From contig NZ_JAINVH010000012.1 in assembly GCF_020400825.1 (NCBI RefSeq), positions 1 through 64,000 of the forward strand: a stretch of 64,000 nucleotides of DNA, in the 5' to 3' direction. The notes beneath the pieces are model-generated. The model was not told the origin of the DNA. It did not search any database and worked only from the letters and a program-made list of their open reading frames with translations. Positions within the stretch are counted from its first letter, which is position 1, and the number at the start of each line of letters is the position of its first letter. Made by a program: the position numbers and the translations under genes. Shown here one piece after another: positions 26,848 through 36,051 of the stretch. Source of the DNA: Streptomyces sp. HPF1205 (GTDB lineage: Bacteria; Actinomycetota; Actinomycetes; Streptomycetales; Streptomycetaceae).

Positions 26848-27570
26848 GTGAGCCACGGGGCCTTCGGGCGGCTCGACGCCGTACGCCTCTGGAGGGACCT
26901 CGCCGACGCGCCCGTCAACTACAGCGTCGGCGAGGTGCGCCGCCCGGCCTGGACCATCGACACCCACCGCGCCGCACTGCCGGCCGAGCGCCCCGGCCCG
27001 CCGCAGCCGGGAGGATGCTGGGAACGCGCCTGCTCGCTCGTCCGCGACTACGAGTTCTCGCCACCGGAGATCGTCCGCGCGCTGTACGACCCGGCCGCCC
27101 CGCTCCTCGGCCGCGACATGCTGCTGCAGGGCCGCTTCCACGGCATGCACTTCTACTGCGGGGTGCGCGTCACCGAGGTCGTCGACGAGGTGCGGGACAA
27201 CGGGGACCGCGTGTGGGGATGGGCCTACCAGACCCTGCAGGGCCATCTGGAGCGCGGCAAGGTCACCTACGAAGTGGTCAAACGCCAGAGCACCGGCGAG
27301 GTCGCGTTCGTCGTCTCCAGCCACGCGCAGGGCGCCCCCACCCTGGACCGCTTCACCTTCCTCGGCTGGCGCCTGTTCGGCCGCCGCACACAACTGCGGT
27401 TCTACCGCCGCTGCCGGCAGCGCCTGCGCGACTTCGTCGAGGCCGCGCTGCGCGGCGACCCCCGCCCGCCGGGCCCCGCCGAGCGGCTCGGCCCGCTGGT
27501 GTGGGCGCCCTCGGACGCCAGGACCCACCGCCGGGACGCCCTCGCGATCCGCCGGATCGCCCCCGGCTGA
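26848..27570 (+). CDS. DUF1990-family protein (plus-strand copy)
   Basis: 240 residues, GTG 26848. It shows the DUF1990 pattern well: VNYSVGEVRRPAWTIDTHRA, CWERACSLVRDYEFSPPEIV, LLGRDMLLQGRFHGMHFYCG, VWGWAYQTLQGHLERGKVTY, TGEVAFVVSSHAQGA and LFGRRTQLRFYRRCRQRLRD. The fold is START-like and function is unknown; it may bind a lipid or other hydrophobic ligand. It is in an operon with the small membrane-protein gene and close to its divergent relative. Confidence 0.78.
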   Translation: MSHGAFGRLDAVRLWRDLADAPVNYSVGEVRRPAWTIDTHRAALPAERPGPPQPGGCWERACSLVRDYEFSPPEIVRALYDPAAPLLGRDMLLQGRFHGMHFYCGVRVTEVVDEVRDNGDRVWGWAYQTLQGHLERGKVTYEVVKRQSTGEVAFVVSSHAQGAPTLDRFTFLGWRLFGRRTQLRFYRRCRQRLRDFVEAALRGDPRPPGPAERLGPLVWAPSDARTHRRDALAIRRIAPG

Positions 27571-27710
27571 TTCCCCGGCTGATCCCCCGTACGATCCGGC
27601 CCCCGCAGTGTGACGGGGCGTGAGTCGCCGGTGAAAACCTCGTGGCAGCGGTGTCGGTGGTACGGCATATCCTGCACCCGACGATCACGCGGTACCAGGG
27701 GAGGGGCGTC

Positions 27711-28700
27711 ATGCTCGGCAGGCTGTTCGGCAGGGACGGCGGGAGGAGACCGGAGGCGGATCCGCACGCCCTTCCGGTCCCGCGCAGGCAGAAGAACGGG
27801 ATGTACACGCTGCGCGCGCTGGGGGACACGCGGGTGCTCGCGCTGACCGACGCGGTGCGTGCGAACGACTGGGCGGCTTTCAAGGCGGCGCTGGCGCCCT
27901 TCGACCTCGGCCGCGACCACCACGTCCTCAGCGAACTGGCGGACCTGGGCGGCGTGCAGAACTGGATCGTCGACGCCGCCAAGGACGACGAGGAGCACCG
28001 GGCCACGGCCCTGCTGGTGTCCGGCGCGCGCTACATCGAGTGGGGATGGGAGGCGCGCACCGGCGCGTACGCCAAGAACGTCACGCGGGAGCAGTGGCGG
28101 CTCTTCCACGAGCGGCTGGACATCGCCGAGGAGCAGTTGCTCGAAGCCGCCGAGCTGCGGCCGCGGTGGGTCACACCATGGCGCCGCCTGCTCACCTCCG
28201 GCCGCGGCATGTCCCTGGGACCGGTCGTCAACGAGACGCGGCGCGACGCCGCCCTGCGCCGGGACCCACTGGACCTGGCGACCCACGTGGAGTGGGTGTC
28301 GTACCTCCAGCCGCGGTGGAGCGGAAAGCCCGGCCAGGCCCTGGCCTTCGCCCGCGACGCCTTCGCCCGCGCCCCGCAGGGCCACGGCCTCGGCTGCGTC
28401 ATCGCCGCCGCCCACATCGAGGAGTGGGTCGAGTCCGACCGGGGGGACAGCCTGAAGAACCCGCGCGTACAGGCCGAGTTGCGGGAGGCGGCCGAACACA
28501 GCATCCTCCACCCGGACTACGTGCGCGCCCCGGGCTGGCAGCGCGACTTCAACCTGTTCGCCATGGCCCTGTCGCTCGCGGGAGAGCGCAGGACGGCCCG
28601 GCGCGTCTTCCAGGCACTGGACGGTGCCTTCACCAGAGGGCCCTGGCGCTACTTCGCCCAGCCGGAAGAACAGTTCCTCCGCTTCCAAGCCCGCGCCTGA
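27711..28700 (+). CDS. Helical-repeat protein preceding the HSP90 gene
   Basis: 329 residues; ATG 27711 after GGGGAGGGG. All-helical, TPR-like sequence: VLALTDAVRANDWAAFKAAL, RLDIAEEQLLEAAELRPRWV, KPGQALAFARDAFARAPQGH, WQRDFNLFAMALSLAGERRT and ARRVFQALDGAFTRGPWRYF. It has no signal or membrane segment. It resembles DUF4034-type proteins, a weak assignment. The HSP90-family gene follows after 62 bp and the large TPR gene after that, so it is probably the first gene of a chaperone-linked operon. Confidence 0.7.
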   Translation: MLGRLFGRDGGRRPEADPHALPVPRRQKNGMYTLRALGDTRVLALTDAVRANDWAAFKAALAPFDLGRDHHVLSELADLGGVQNWIVDAAKDDEEHRATALLVSGARYIEWGWEARTGAYAKNVTREQWRLFHERLDIAEEQLLEAAELRPRWVTPWRRLLTSGRGMSLGPVVNETRRDAALRRDPLDLATHVEWVSYLQPRWSGKPGQALAFARDAFARAPQGHGLGCVIAAAHIEEWVESDRGDSLKNPRVQAELREAAEHSILHPDYVRAPGWQRDFNLFAMALSLAGERRTARRVFQALDGAFTRGPWRYFAQPEEQFLRFQARA

Positions 28701-28762
28701 GCGCGCGCCCGTCCCGGCCCGCCGGCTGTCGCCAGCCGCCCTTCCCAACCCCGGACTGCCCG

Positions 28763-30613
28763 ATGACTTCGCACGACAACGCCGCCGACCTCCCCGGCGC
28801 CGCCGACCGCACCTTCCAGGTGGACCTGCGCGGCCTGGTCGACCTGCTGTCCCACCACCTCTACTCCAGCCCCCGCGTCTACCTGCGCGAACTCCTGCAG
28901 AACGCCGTGGACGCGCTCACTGCCCGGCACGCCCTCGAACCGGCCGCCGCCACCGCCGCCTTCGGCATCCGCCTGTACGCCGACGGCTCGGTCGTACGCG
29001 TCGAGGACGACGGCATCGGCCTGACCGAGGCCGACGTGCACACCTTCCTCGCCACCATCGGCCGCAGCAGCAAGCGCGCCGAGCGGATCGCCGAGCAACG
29101 CGCGGACTTCATCGGCCAGTTCGGCATCGGCCTGCTGTCCTGCTTCCTGGTCGCCGACGAGATCCACGTCCTCAGCCGCAGCGCCCGCACTCCCGACGCG
29201 CCCGCGGTGGAATGGCGCGGACGCGGCGACGGCAGCTACACCGTCCGCACCCTGCCCGCCTCCGCCCACCCCCGGGCCGGCACCACGGTCAGCCTGACAC
29301 CGCGCGCCGACGCCGGCGAGTGGACCCGGCCGGCCCAGGTCCACGCGCTGGCCCGGCACTTCGGCTCCCTGCTGCGCCACCCGGTGACGTTCGACGACGG
29401 TACGCGCGGCCCGGCCGCCCGCGTCAACCCCGAGCCCGCGCCCTGGGCCGTCGGCCACCCCACGCCGGGCGCCCGCTCCCGCGCGCTGGCCGCCTACGGC
29501 GAGGAGGTCTTCGGCTTCACGCCTCTGGACACCATCGAGCTCGACCTGCCGGCCGTGGGCCTGCGAGGCATCGCCTGCGTCCTGCCCGACACGGTTCCCC
29601 CCGGACGCCGCCACGGCCACCGCGTGCACGTCAAAGGCATGCTGCTGTCCGAACAGGCCGAGGAGATCCTCCCGGACTGGGCGTTCTTCGTCCGCTGCGT
29701 CGTCGACGCCGAGAGCCTCCGTCCGACCGCCTCGCGCGAGGCGCTGTACGAGGACGACACCCTCGCCGCCGTCCGCGACGCCCTCGCCGAGCGTCTGCGC
29801 GGCTGGATGTCCCGCGCCGCCGCCAGCGACCCGGACCTGCTGGCCCGCTTCCTGCAGGCCCACCACCTGGCGGTGAAGTCGCTCGCGGTGCACGACGACG
29901 AGATCCTGCGGATGCTGCTGCCGTGGCTGCCCTTCGAGACCACCGACGGGCACACCACCCTTGACGAGTTCGCGCGCACCCACCGCACCGTGCTGGTGAC
30001 GTCGAGCGTGGAGGAGTTCCGGCAGGTCGCCGCGATCGCCTCGGCCGCAGGACTCGGCGTCGTCAACGGCGGCTACACCTACGACCGGCAACTCGTCCAC
30101 CGGCTGCCCGAGGTCAGGCCGCAGACCACCGTCGCCGACCTCGACCCCGCGACCCTCACCGCCCACCTCGACCCCGTCGACCGGGAGACGGAACTGGCCG
30201 CGGCCGCCTACCTGGCCATGGCCCGCGACGCCCTCGCCGTCTTCGACTGCGACGTCGCCCTGCGCACGTTCCAGCCCGCCTCCGCCCCGGCGCTGCTCGT
30301 CGACAGCCGGGAGGCCCGCCACGAGCGCACCCGCTCCCAGCTCGCCCGCGAGCAGGAGGGCGGCCTGTGGGGCGACATCCTCGGCGCGCTGCGCCAGGAG
30401 GCGCCACGCGCCCAGCTGATCCTCAACCAGCTCAACCCGCTGGTCCGCACCGCCGTCGCCATCGACGAGCCCGAGCTGGCCCGTACCAGCGCCGAAGCCC
30501 TCTACGGGCAGGCCGCGATGCTGTCCCGGCGCCCGCTGCGGCCCGCCGAGTCGAGCCTGATCAACCGCTCCTTCCTCGACCTTCTCGCCCACGCCCTGCG
30601 CAAGGACCGCTGA
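28763..30613 (+). CDS. HSP90-family (HtpG-like) ATPase chaperone
   Basis: 616 residues, ATG 28763. The N-terminal GHKL ATPase has all boxes: LRELLQNAVDAL (catalytic Glu and Mg-binding Asn), VEDDGIGL and GQFGIGLLSCFLVADE. The middle domain has KGMLLSEQAEEILPDWAFFV and LRPTASREALYEDD, corresponding to the conserved segment before the catalytic Arg loop. The C-terminal third diverges from classical HtpG. It is cytosolic, with no signal peptide. It sits between two genes for TPR-like proteins and its stop is 2 bp from the next start, so it works with them by inference. Confidence 0.9.
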   Translation: MTSHDNAADLPGAADRTFQVDLRGLVDLLSHHLYSSPRVYLRELLQNAVDALTARHALEPAAATAAFGIRLYADGSVVRVEDDGIGLTEADVHTFLATIGRSSKRAERIAEQRADFIGQFGIGLLSCFLVADEIHVLSRSARTPDAPAVEWRGRGDGSYTVRTLPASAHPRAGTTVSLTPRADAGEWTRPAQVHALARHFGSLLRHPVTFDDGTRGPAARVNPEPAPWAVGHPTPGARSRALAAYGEEVFGFTPLDTIELDLPAVGLRGIACVLPDTVPPGRRHGHRVHVKGMLLSEQAEEILPDWAFFVRCVVDAESLRPTASREALYEDDTLAAVRDALAERLRGWMSRAAASDPDLLARFLQAHHLAVKSLAVHDDEILRMLLPWLPFETTDGHTTLDEFARTHRTVLVTSSVEEFRQVAAIASAAGLGVVNGGYTYDRQLVHRLPEVRPQTTVADLDPATLTAHLDPVDRETELAAAAYLAMARDALAVFDCDVALRTFQPASAPALLVDSREARHERTRSQLAREQEGGLWGDILGALRQEAPRAQLILNQLNPLVRTAVAIDEPELARTSAEALYGQAAMLSRRPLRPAESSLINRSFLDLLAHALRKDR

Positions 30614-30615
30614 CG

Positions 30616-33600
30616 ATGCCGACCGCACTCCAGACCACAGACGAGCTGTACCAGGCGCTGAGCGACAACGACCAGCGCCCCTTCGGCCGTGCCCGCACCG
30701 TCGCCGCGGAGGAACTCCTGGAGGCCGCCGAGCAGTTCGACGAGCCGGCCGCGCTGGTCCGGGCCCTCCTCGAACTGCAGAAGGCCTATACCTACGGGTC
30801 CGAGCCCCGCAAATCGCCCGTCGTGTTCGCCCGCCTGCTGAGCCTCTTCGACGAGCGGCCCGACGTCTTCGACGAGAGCCTGCGGCACCAGGTGTTCTGG
30901 CGCTTCAAGTGGGTCGCCAACGCCCTGCGCCAGCTGCCCGAGATGCCGCTGGAGAACATCCAGCGGTGGCTGACGCAGATGCGCGAGCGCTACGAGGAGG
31001 CCGGCCTGGGCCTGCAGCCCTACTACGGGCAGGCCTACCAGCTCGCCGCCCACGTCGGCGACGACTGCGCCCTGGCCTACGAGTTGTGGGCGGCCCGCAG
31101 CCGCACCCCGCTCAGCGACTGCGAGGCCTGCGAGATCTGCGAGCGCGCCCTGTACCACCTCACCGCCGGCGACGACGAGCGGGCGCTGGAGAGCTGGGAG
31201 CCGGTCCTGGCGGGGAAGGCGTCGTGCCGGGAGGAGCCGGCCCGTTCCATCTCCCACGCCCTGCTGCCCCTCCTCCGCACCGGCAGCGCCGACCGGGCCC
31301 GCGAACTGCACCTGACCGGATACCGCGGCTGCCGCCGCGACCCCTCGATGTCCGGGGAGGTGGGCCGGCACCTGGAGTTCTGCGCGCTGACCGGCAACGA
31401 GGCCCGCGGGCTGGAACTGCTCGCCGAGAACCGCGGCCTTTTCGACGAGGTCGAGTCCCCGCTGGACATGTTCGACTTCCTGACCGGCGTCGAGGTCCTG
31501 CTCCAGCGCGTCGAGGCGCTCGGCCACGGCGACCTGCCCGCCGCCGGATACGCCGGCCGCGCCTGGTCGGTCGCCGGCCTGCGCGCCGAGGTGCGGCGCA
31601 ACGCCGACGACCTGGCCGCCCGCTTCGACGCCCGCAACAAGACCACGGCCCACACCGACCGGCGCAGGGCCCGACTGGAGCGCGCCCCGCTGCTGGAGGC
31701 GCTGGAGCTCACCCTGCGCACCCGTACCCTGCAGGACGTGGTCCCCGCCGCCCCGGCGGTCCCGGCCGCCGGTTCCGCCCCGCGTGAGGCCGCCGCGGTC
31801 CCCGAGGCCCTGCCCGAACTCATCCTGCGGGCACGCGCCCTGGAAGAACAGGCGCACCCGGACGCCGACGCGTACTGGGCCCGGCTGCGCGCCCTGCTCG
31901 CCGCCCCGGACTACGCCCACCCCGACGACCCGGCCGTGGGCCCGCTCGCACGGCTGCGCGCGGACCTGCTGGCCGACGAGGCGAGCCGGGCGCACACGAA
32001 GGAGGAGTACGCCGCCGCGGCCGCCCTCTACACGCAGGCCGCGTACCTGTACGACGAGGCGGCAGAGCGGGGAGCAGCCGCGCTCGCCCGCGGCTGCGCG
32101 CTGCTGGCCGAGGCGGAGAAGCCCGCGGAGCGGGACGGCGGGGCCGAGGGAGAGCGACGGGCACCGGCCGCCGGGGCGGAAGCTCCCGAGGGCCGGGTCC
32201 CCGAGGCGCAGGTCCCCGCGGACCGGGCCCCGGAGGCGCAGTCCCCCGAAGCGCAGTCCCCCGAAGCGCAGGCCGCGGGAGCGGGGGCCGCCGACGCCCA
32301 GGCGGCACAAGCGCAGGCCGCGCAAGCCAGGGCCGCCGCGCTGACTGGCGCCCACGCCGCGGTGGTCCGCCTGCAGCAGGACACGCCGGACCTCGCCCCG
32401 TACCAGGAGGCCCGCCTGCTGCGGCTGCGGGCGACGGCGCTCGGCCTGCGGCTCCAGACGGTCCGCAGCGAGGAACACGCCGCCCCGGCGTTCGCCGAGG
32501 TGGACCTGCTGGAGGAGTTCGCCACCCGGCACGGCGTCGTCAGCCAGATCTCCGGCGCCCGGCTGCTGCGGGCCACGACGTACGCCGTCGTCGGCGACCT
32601 GCCCGCCGCGCGGACCGAGATCGACGGCCTCCTCGGCAGGCTCAAGGAACACGGCCCCGCCTGGCACCTGCCCCGCGCGCTCGGACTGCGCGGCCGGCTC
32701 CAGCTCGGCCTGGGCGACGCGCCGGCCGGGCACGCCGATCTGACCGAGGCCCTGCGGCTGGCCGCCGACTGGCCCTCCGAGACGTCGTATACCTCCCGCC
32801 TCCACGCCGACCTGGCGGAGGCGTGCATGCGTCTGGGCCGTCCCGAGGAGGCGCTGCGGCACCTGACGCGCTCGGCGGAGCTCGACTTCCGCGAGGGCAG
32901 CCGCGTCGAGGCGTTCTGCACCTACAGCAACGCCGCCCAGCTCAGCCTCGACCTGGGCCGCGTCGAGGACAGCATCGCCCTGCTGGACTCCCTGCTGGCC
33001 GAACCGGACGCGGCCGCAGGGGACGTGGACGACCGGCTTGTGGCCCAGCTGCGCCTGACCCGCGCCCGAGCGCTGCACGCGGGGGAGGACCTCAAGGCCG
33101 CCACGGCGGAGTTCGTCGCGCTCGCCGCCGAGTCGGCGGGCTGGGACGACGACCCGGGCAGCCACGCCATGATCGCCGCCGAGACGGCGGTGCTCCTGGG
33201 CGAGGCCGGCGAGTTCGGCCGGGCCCGCGAGGCCGTGGACCAGGCCCTGGCCGCGCACACGCGGGCTCCCCGCTACGAGCAGATCAGCAACTGCCTGCGC
33301 GAACTCGCCCGCCTCCAGGCCGAGCATGAGGGTTCCGACGGCCTCGCCGGGGCCCTCACCTTCCTCGACGACGCCGGCCGGGTCGCCGACGAGGCCCGCG
33401 CGGCCGGCGTCGAGGCGCGCGGCCGGTCCCTGGACACCGCTTTGGCGTACGAGCACGGCCGGGTCAACGCGTACGCCGGTGCCTACGAGGACGCCCTGGC
33501 CGCGCTGGACAAGGCCCTCGGCCTGCTCGGCGAGCCGGGGCCGCAGGACGAGCGCGTCACCGAGTGGGCCGAGTGCGTCCGCCTGGCCGGCGTCGTGGAG

Positions 33601-33735
33601 GGCCTCTACCTCAAGCGCGCCGCGCCCGCCCTTTCCCGGCTCGACGCGGCGGTCACCCGCCTGGCCGCCATGGGCCGCACCGAGGAGGCCAAGCCGCTCA
33701 CCTCGGTGGCGAGCCGGCTGCGCGACCAGAAGTAG
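30616..33735 (+). CDS. Large TPR protein downstream of HSP90
   Basis: 1039 residues, ATG 30616, 2 bp after the HSP90 stop. It is almost wholly helical with many TPR-like pairs: EECAAAAALYTQ-type helix at 460, LPAARTEIDGLLGRLKEHG, PAGHADLTEALRLAADWPSE, RPEEALRHLTRSAELDFREG, AYEDALAALDKALGLLGE. A charged low-complexity linker (EAQSPEAQSPEAQAAG) near residues 530-570 divides it into two halves. There is no enzymatic domain. In eukaryotes TPR proteins are HSP90 co-chaperones; a similar role here is inference from the operon only. Confidence 0.85.
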   Translation: MPTALQTTDELYQALSDNDQRPFGRARTVAAEELLEAAEQFDEPAALVRALLELQKAYTYGSEPRKSPVVFARLLSLFDERPDVFDESLRHQVFWRFKWVANALRQLPEMPLENIQRWLTQMRERYEEAGLGLQPYYGQAYQLAAHVGDDCALAYELWAARSRTPLSDCEACEICERALYHLTAGDDERALESWEPVLAGKASCREEPARSISHALLPLLRTGSADRARELHLTGYRGCRRDPSMSGEVGRHLEFCALTGNEARGLELLAENRGLFDEVESPLDMFDFLTGVEVLLQRVEALGHGDLPAAGYAGRAWSVAGLRAEVRRNADDLAARFDARNKTTAHTDRRRARLERAPLLEALELTLRTRTLQDVVPAAPAVPAAGSAPREAAAVPEALPELILRARALEEQAHPDADAYWARLRALLAAPDYAHPDDPAVGPLARLRADLLADEASRAHTKEEYAAAAALYTQAAYLYDEAAERGAAALARGCALLAEAEKPAERDGGAEGERRAPAAGAEAPEGRVPEAQVPADRAPEAQSPEAQSPEAQAAGAGAADAQAAQAQAAQARAAALTGAHAAVVRLQQDTPDLAPYQEARLLRLRATALGLRLQTVRSEEHAAPAFAEVDLLEEFATRHGVVSQISGARLLRATTYAVVGDLPAARTEIDGLLGRLKEHGPAWHLPRALGLRGRLQLGLGDAPAGHADLTEALRLAADWPSETSYTSRLHADLAEACMRLGRPEEALRHLTRSAELDFREGSRVEAFCTYSNAAQLSLDLGRVEDSIALLDSLLAEPDAAAGDVDDRLVAQLRLTRARALHAGEDLKAATAEFVALAAESAGWDDDPGSHAMIAAETAVLLGEAGEFGRAREAVDQALAAHTRAPRYEQISNCLRELARLQAEHEGSDGLAGALTFLDDAGRVADEARAAGVEARGRSLDTALAYEHGRVNAYAGAYEDALAALDKALGLLGEPGPQDERVTEWAECVRLAGVVEGLYLKRAAPALSRLDAAVTRLAAMGRTEEAKPLTSVASRLRDQK

Positions 33736-33754
33736 CGGCGCGCCCCACCGCTCC

Positions 33755-33782
33755 GGGGCGGCCCCCTACCCGGGGCCGCCCC
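33755..33782. terminator. Terminator of the HSP90 operon
   Basis: GGGGCGGCCCC at 33755-33765 pairs perfectly with GGGGCCGCCCC at 33772-33782 across a 6-nt loop, 20 bp after the TPR gene stop. It lies between convergent genes and can serve both. Confidence 0.8.
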
Positions 33783-33872
33783 TCGCGCGTCCGGCCCGCC
33801 TACTCGTCCACCGCCCGCGCGTCCGGCCCCGTAACCGGCCCGACCTGGTCCCGGCCGGCAGGGCCTTGGCCG

Positions 33873-34619
33873 TCAGCGCCAGGGTTCGCCGGAAGCGAGG
33901 CGGGTCAGCCATTCCATGAGAAGCAGGTGCTCGCCCGGGGTGAGGGCGAGCCTGTCCCCGGCCTCGTCCAGCAGTGCCTTCAAGGCCACGGCGTGCCGGG
34001 CACCGCGGGCGGCCCGGGAGTCCTCGGCCCGCCCGCCGGGCTCCGCCGGCGTGACCAGGGCGGCCAGCACGGCTTCTCGGGTGTTCCGCGACAGATCCTC
34101 GTATTCGGCGAGTCGGCCGGCCTCCTGGGCCCCGATCAGCGTGACGGTCACGCCGATGCCGGTGGCGTGGATCATCTCCGCCGCCGCGGCCACGCCCATG
34201 CGCAGCCGGCCTGCCTCGGCGACCCGGGTCACCAGCCGCAGCAGGACTTCGTAGGCCTCGCTCATCGCAGCGGCGTTCCCGCCGGGGCGATGCTCGGTGT
34301 ACAGGAGCCGGTACACGGCCGGGTTGGCGAGGCCGAAGGCCACGTGCAGGTCCCAGCCCCGGCGCAGTTGCTCCAGCGGGTCATCGCCGGCCAGGTTGGC
34401 ATGCTTCTCGGCGAGATAGGCGGTGAGGCCGTGCCGGGCCACCTCGTCGAGCAGGCCCTGCATGTCGCCGAACTGCCGGTAGATCGTCTGTGCCTGGACT
34501 CCTGCGGCAGCGCTGACGGAGCGGGTGGAGACCGCCTCCCGTCCACCCTCGGCCAGCAGGTCGGCCGCTGCCCGCAGGATGCGGTCGCGCGGCTGCGGGG
34601 TCGTGTCGGTCACTGTCAT
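33873..34619 (-). CDS. TetR-family regulator
   Basis: 248 residues, ATG 34619. The HTH is RILRAAADLLAEGGREAVST, RSVSAAAGVQAQTIYRQFGD. The ligand domain has VAFGLANPAVYRLLYTEHRP, like the TetR_C group often controlling oxidoreductases. It is divergent from two SDR genes starting at 35191, and GTTATCG motifs occur near both promoters, so it probably represses itself and the SDR genes. Confidence 0.9.
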   Translation of the reverse strand: MTVTDTTPQPRDRILRAAADLLAEGGREAVSTRSVSAAAGVQAQTIYRQFGDMQGLLDEVARHGLTAYLAEKHANLAGDDPLEQLRRGWDLHVAFGLANPAVYRLLYTEHRPGGNAAAMSEAYEVLLRLVTRVAEAGRLRMGVAAAAEMIHATGIGVTVTLIGAQEAGRLAEYEDLSRNTREAVLAALVTPAEPGGRAEDSRAARGARHAVALKALLDEAGDRLALTPGEHLLLMEWLTRLASGEPWR

Positions 34620-34656
34620 GCAATCAATGCTAACGCTTAGATGTGATCGGCATAGT

Positions 34657-34663
34657 GTTATCG
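34657..34663. promoter_or_regulatory. GTTATCG half-site at the TetR promoter
   Basis: GTTATCG here equals one arm of the perfect dyad at 35102-35116; the second arm is degenerate. It is 38 bp upstream of the TetR ATG, a plausible autoregulatory site. Confidence 0.4.
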
Positions 34664-35101
34664 ATGATGCCTAAAATATGTGAGCGATGATCCGGTCTCG
34701 GCGGGGTGACGCGTCATCACGGTCAAGAGAAACGAGAGCTGGTCGTCGGCCGCCGGGAGGCCGCCTCAGGCGGCATCGAGCCAGCTCTGGGTGCCCGCCG
34801 CGGCGGGAACGCCACCCGGCGGGAACGCCCAGGATCGCGAGCCGTCGAGCCGGACGCGGTGGCCCCGGGTCGCCGCCGCCGCGGCGTGTGCCCTCGTCAT
34901 CGCCGACCTGGCTCACGTCCCCACCGGTCGGTCACATGGCGTACGGGAAGCCCGTAAAGCGGCCGGTCGGGGTCAGGGCGGACCTCGAAAGCGGTGCGGG
35001 GCAGGAGCTCGTTGTGCGGAGGGTCACCGGCCCTCACTCCCCGCCCGCTCGACGTTGTTATCAACGCTCACGTCAATCTGTTGTCGACGATCGCATGCCG
35101 T

Positions 35102-35116
35102 GTTATCGTCGATAAC
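35102..35116. promoter_or_regulatory. Perfect 15-bp dyad GTTATCG-T-CGATAAC (TetR operator candidate)
   Basis: A perfect palindrome with one central base, 75 bp upstream of the first SDR gene. TetR proteins typically bind 15-20 bp dyads of this sort, and a TetR gene is divergent. Confidence 0.6.
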
Positions 35117-35190
35117 GTCAAAGCGTCAACAGTGATGACGGCCCGCCGCTAGCGGGCGGCGCCGTCACATCGAATGAAGGACTGGTCACC

Positions 35191-35928
35191 ATGACGGACA
35201 CCAACACCCGCGTCGCGCTGGTCACCGGCGGCACCGGCGGCATCGGCCTCGCCGTCACCCACCGCCTGGCCAAGGACGGCTACGCCGTCGCCGTGCACTA
35301 CGCGGGCAACAAGGCCAAGGCGGACGAAGCGGTGGCGGCCATCACGGCCCAGGGCGGCAAGGCCATCGCCGTTCGCGGCGACGTGGCCGACGAGGAGGCC
35401 ATGGCCGCGGCCTTCGACGCCACCGAGTCGGAGTTCGGCGGCATCGACGTCGTGGTCAACACGGCGGGCATCATGCTCCTGTCGCCCATCGCCACGCTCG
35501 ATCTGGACGACCTGGACCGCATGCACCGCACCAACATCCGCGGCACCTTCGTCGTCTCCCAGCAGGCGGCCCGGCGGCTGCGTCGCGGCGGCGCCCTGAT
35601 CAACCTGTCCTCGTCGCTCACCCGGCTCCAGTTCCCCACCTACGGGGCCTACGCCGCGAGCAAGGGCGCCGTCGAGGCGATGACCCTGGTGCTCGCCCGC
35701 GAGATGCGCGGCAAAGACATCACCGTCAACGCGGTCGCGCCCGGCCCCACCGCCACCCCGCTGTTCCTCGAGGGCAAGGACCAGGCCGCGCTCGACAACC
35801 TCGCGAAGGCGGCCCCGCTGGAGCGCATCGGCACACCTGAGGACATCACCGAGACCATCGCCTTCCTGGCCGGCCCGGCGCGGTGGATCAACGGCCAGAC
35901 CGTCTACGCCAACGGCGGCATCGTCTGA
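35191..35928 (+). CDS. Short-chain dehydrogenase/reductase (FabG-like)
   Basis: 245 residues, ATG 35191 after GAAGGACTGG. Classical SDR: cofactor motif TGGTGGIGLAV, NTAGI, catalytic Ser in LSSSLTR, YGAYAASKGAVEAM with Tyr and Lys, and the C-terminal WINGQTVYANGGIV of the FabG/3-ketoacyl reductase type. HYAGNKAKAD after the second strand suggests NADPH. The substrate is unknown. It is probably controlled by the divergent TetR and followed 123 bp later by a second SDR gene. Confidence 0.93.
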   Translation: MTDTNTRVALVTGGTGGIGLAVTHRLAKDGYAVAVHYAGNKAKADEAVAAITAQGGKAIAVRGDVADEEAMAAAFDATESEFGGIDVVVNTAGIMLLSPIATLDLDDLDRMHRTNIRGTFVVSQQAARRLRRGGALINLSSSLTRLQFPTYGAYAASKGAVEAMTLVLAREMRGKDITVNAVAPGPTATPLFLEGKDQAALDNLAKAAPLERIGTPEDITETIAFLAGPARWINGQTVYANGGIV

Positions 35929-36051
35929 CCTCCGTCCCACGCCCGACGGGCGGCATACGCGGCCGGCCCCCGGCCCCCGGCCCGAGCGGTCCCACCCCTC
36001 ATCCGCAGTCATCCCCCCAGCAACCTGCCTTCGCGAACCAGGAGTTACCCC

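Larger units (their letters stand above)
34620..35190. other. 571-bp divergent intergenic region
   Basis: There is no recognisable gene; open frames between 34690 and 35135 are Arg/Gly-rich. The two ends hold AT-richer promoter segments with inverted repeats: 34657-34663 near TetR; 35053-35066 (CGTTG-TTAT-CAACG) and 35102-35116 near the SDR gene. A short hairpin, GCCCGC-CGCTA-GCGGGC, lies around 35140-35157 in the SDR leader. Confidence 0.55.

Noticed and set aside
30502-33456. A 984-codon minus-strand frame opposite the TPR gene
   Set aside because: Gly/Gln/Val-rich mirror of the TPR coding sequence.
34690-35135. Small plus-strand genes in the TetR-SDR gap
   Set aside because: The frames are Arg/Gly-rich, overlap promoter-like segments and show no ribosome-binding site with a protein-like sequence.
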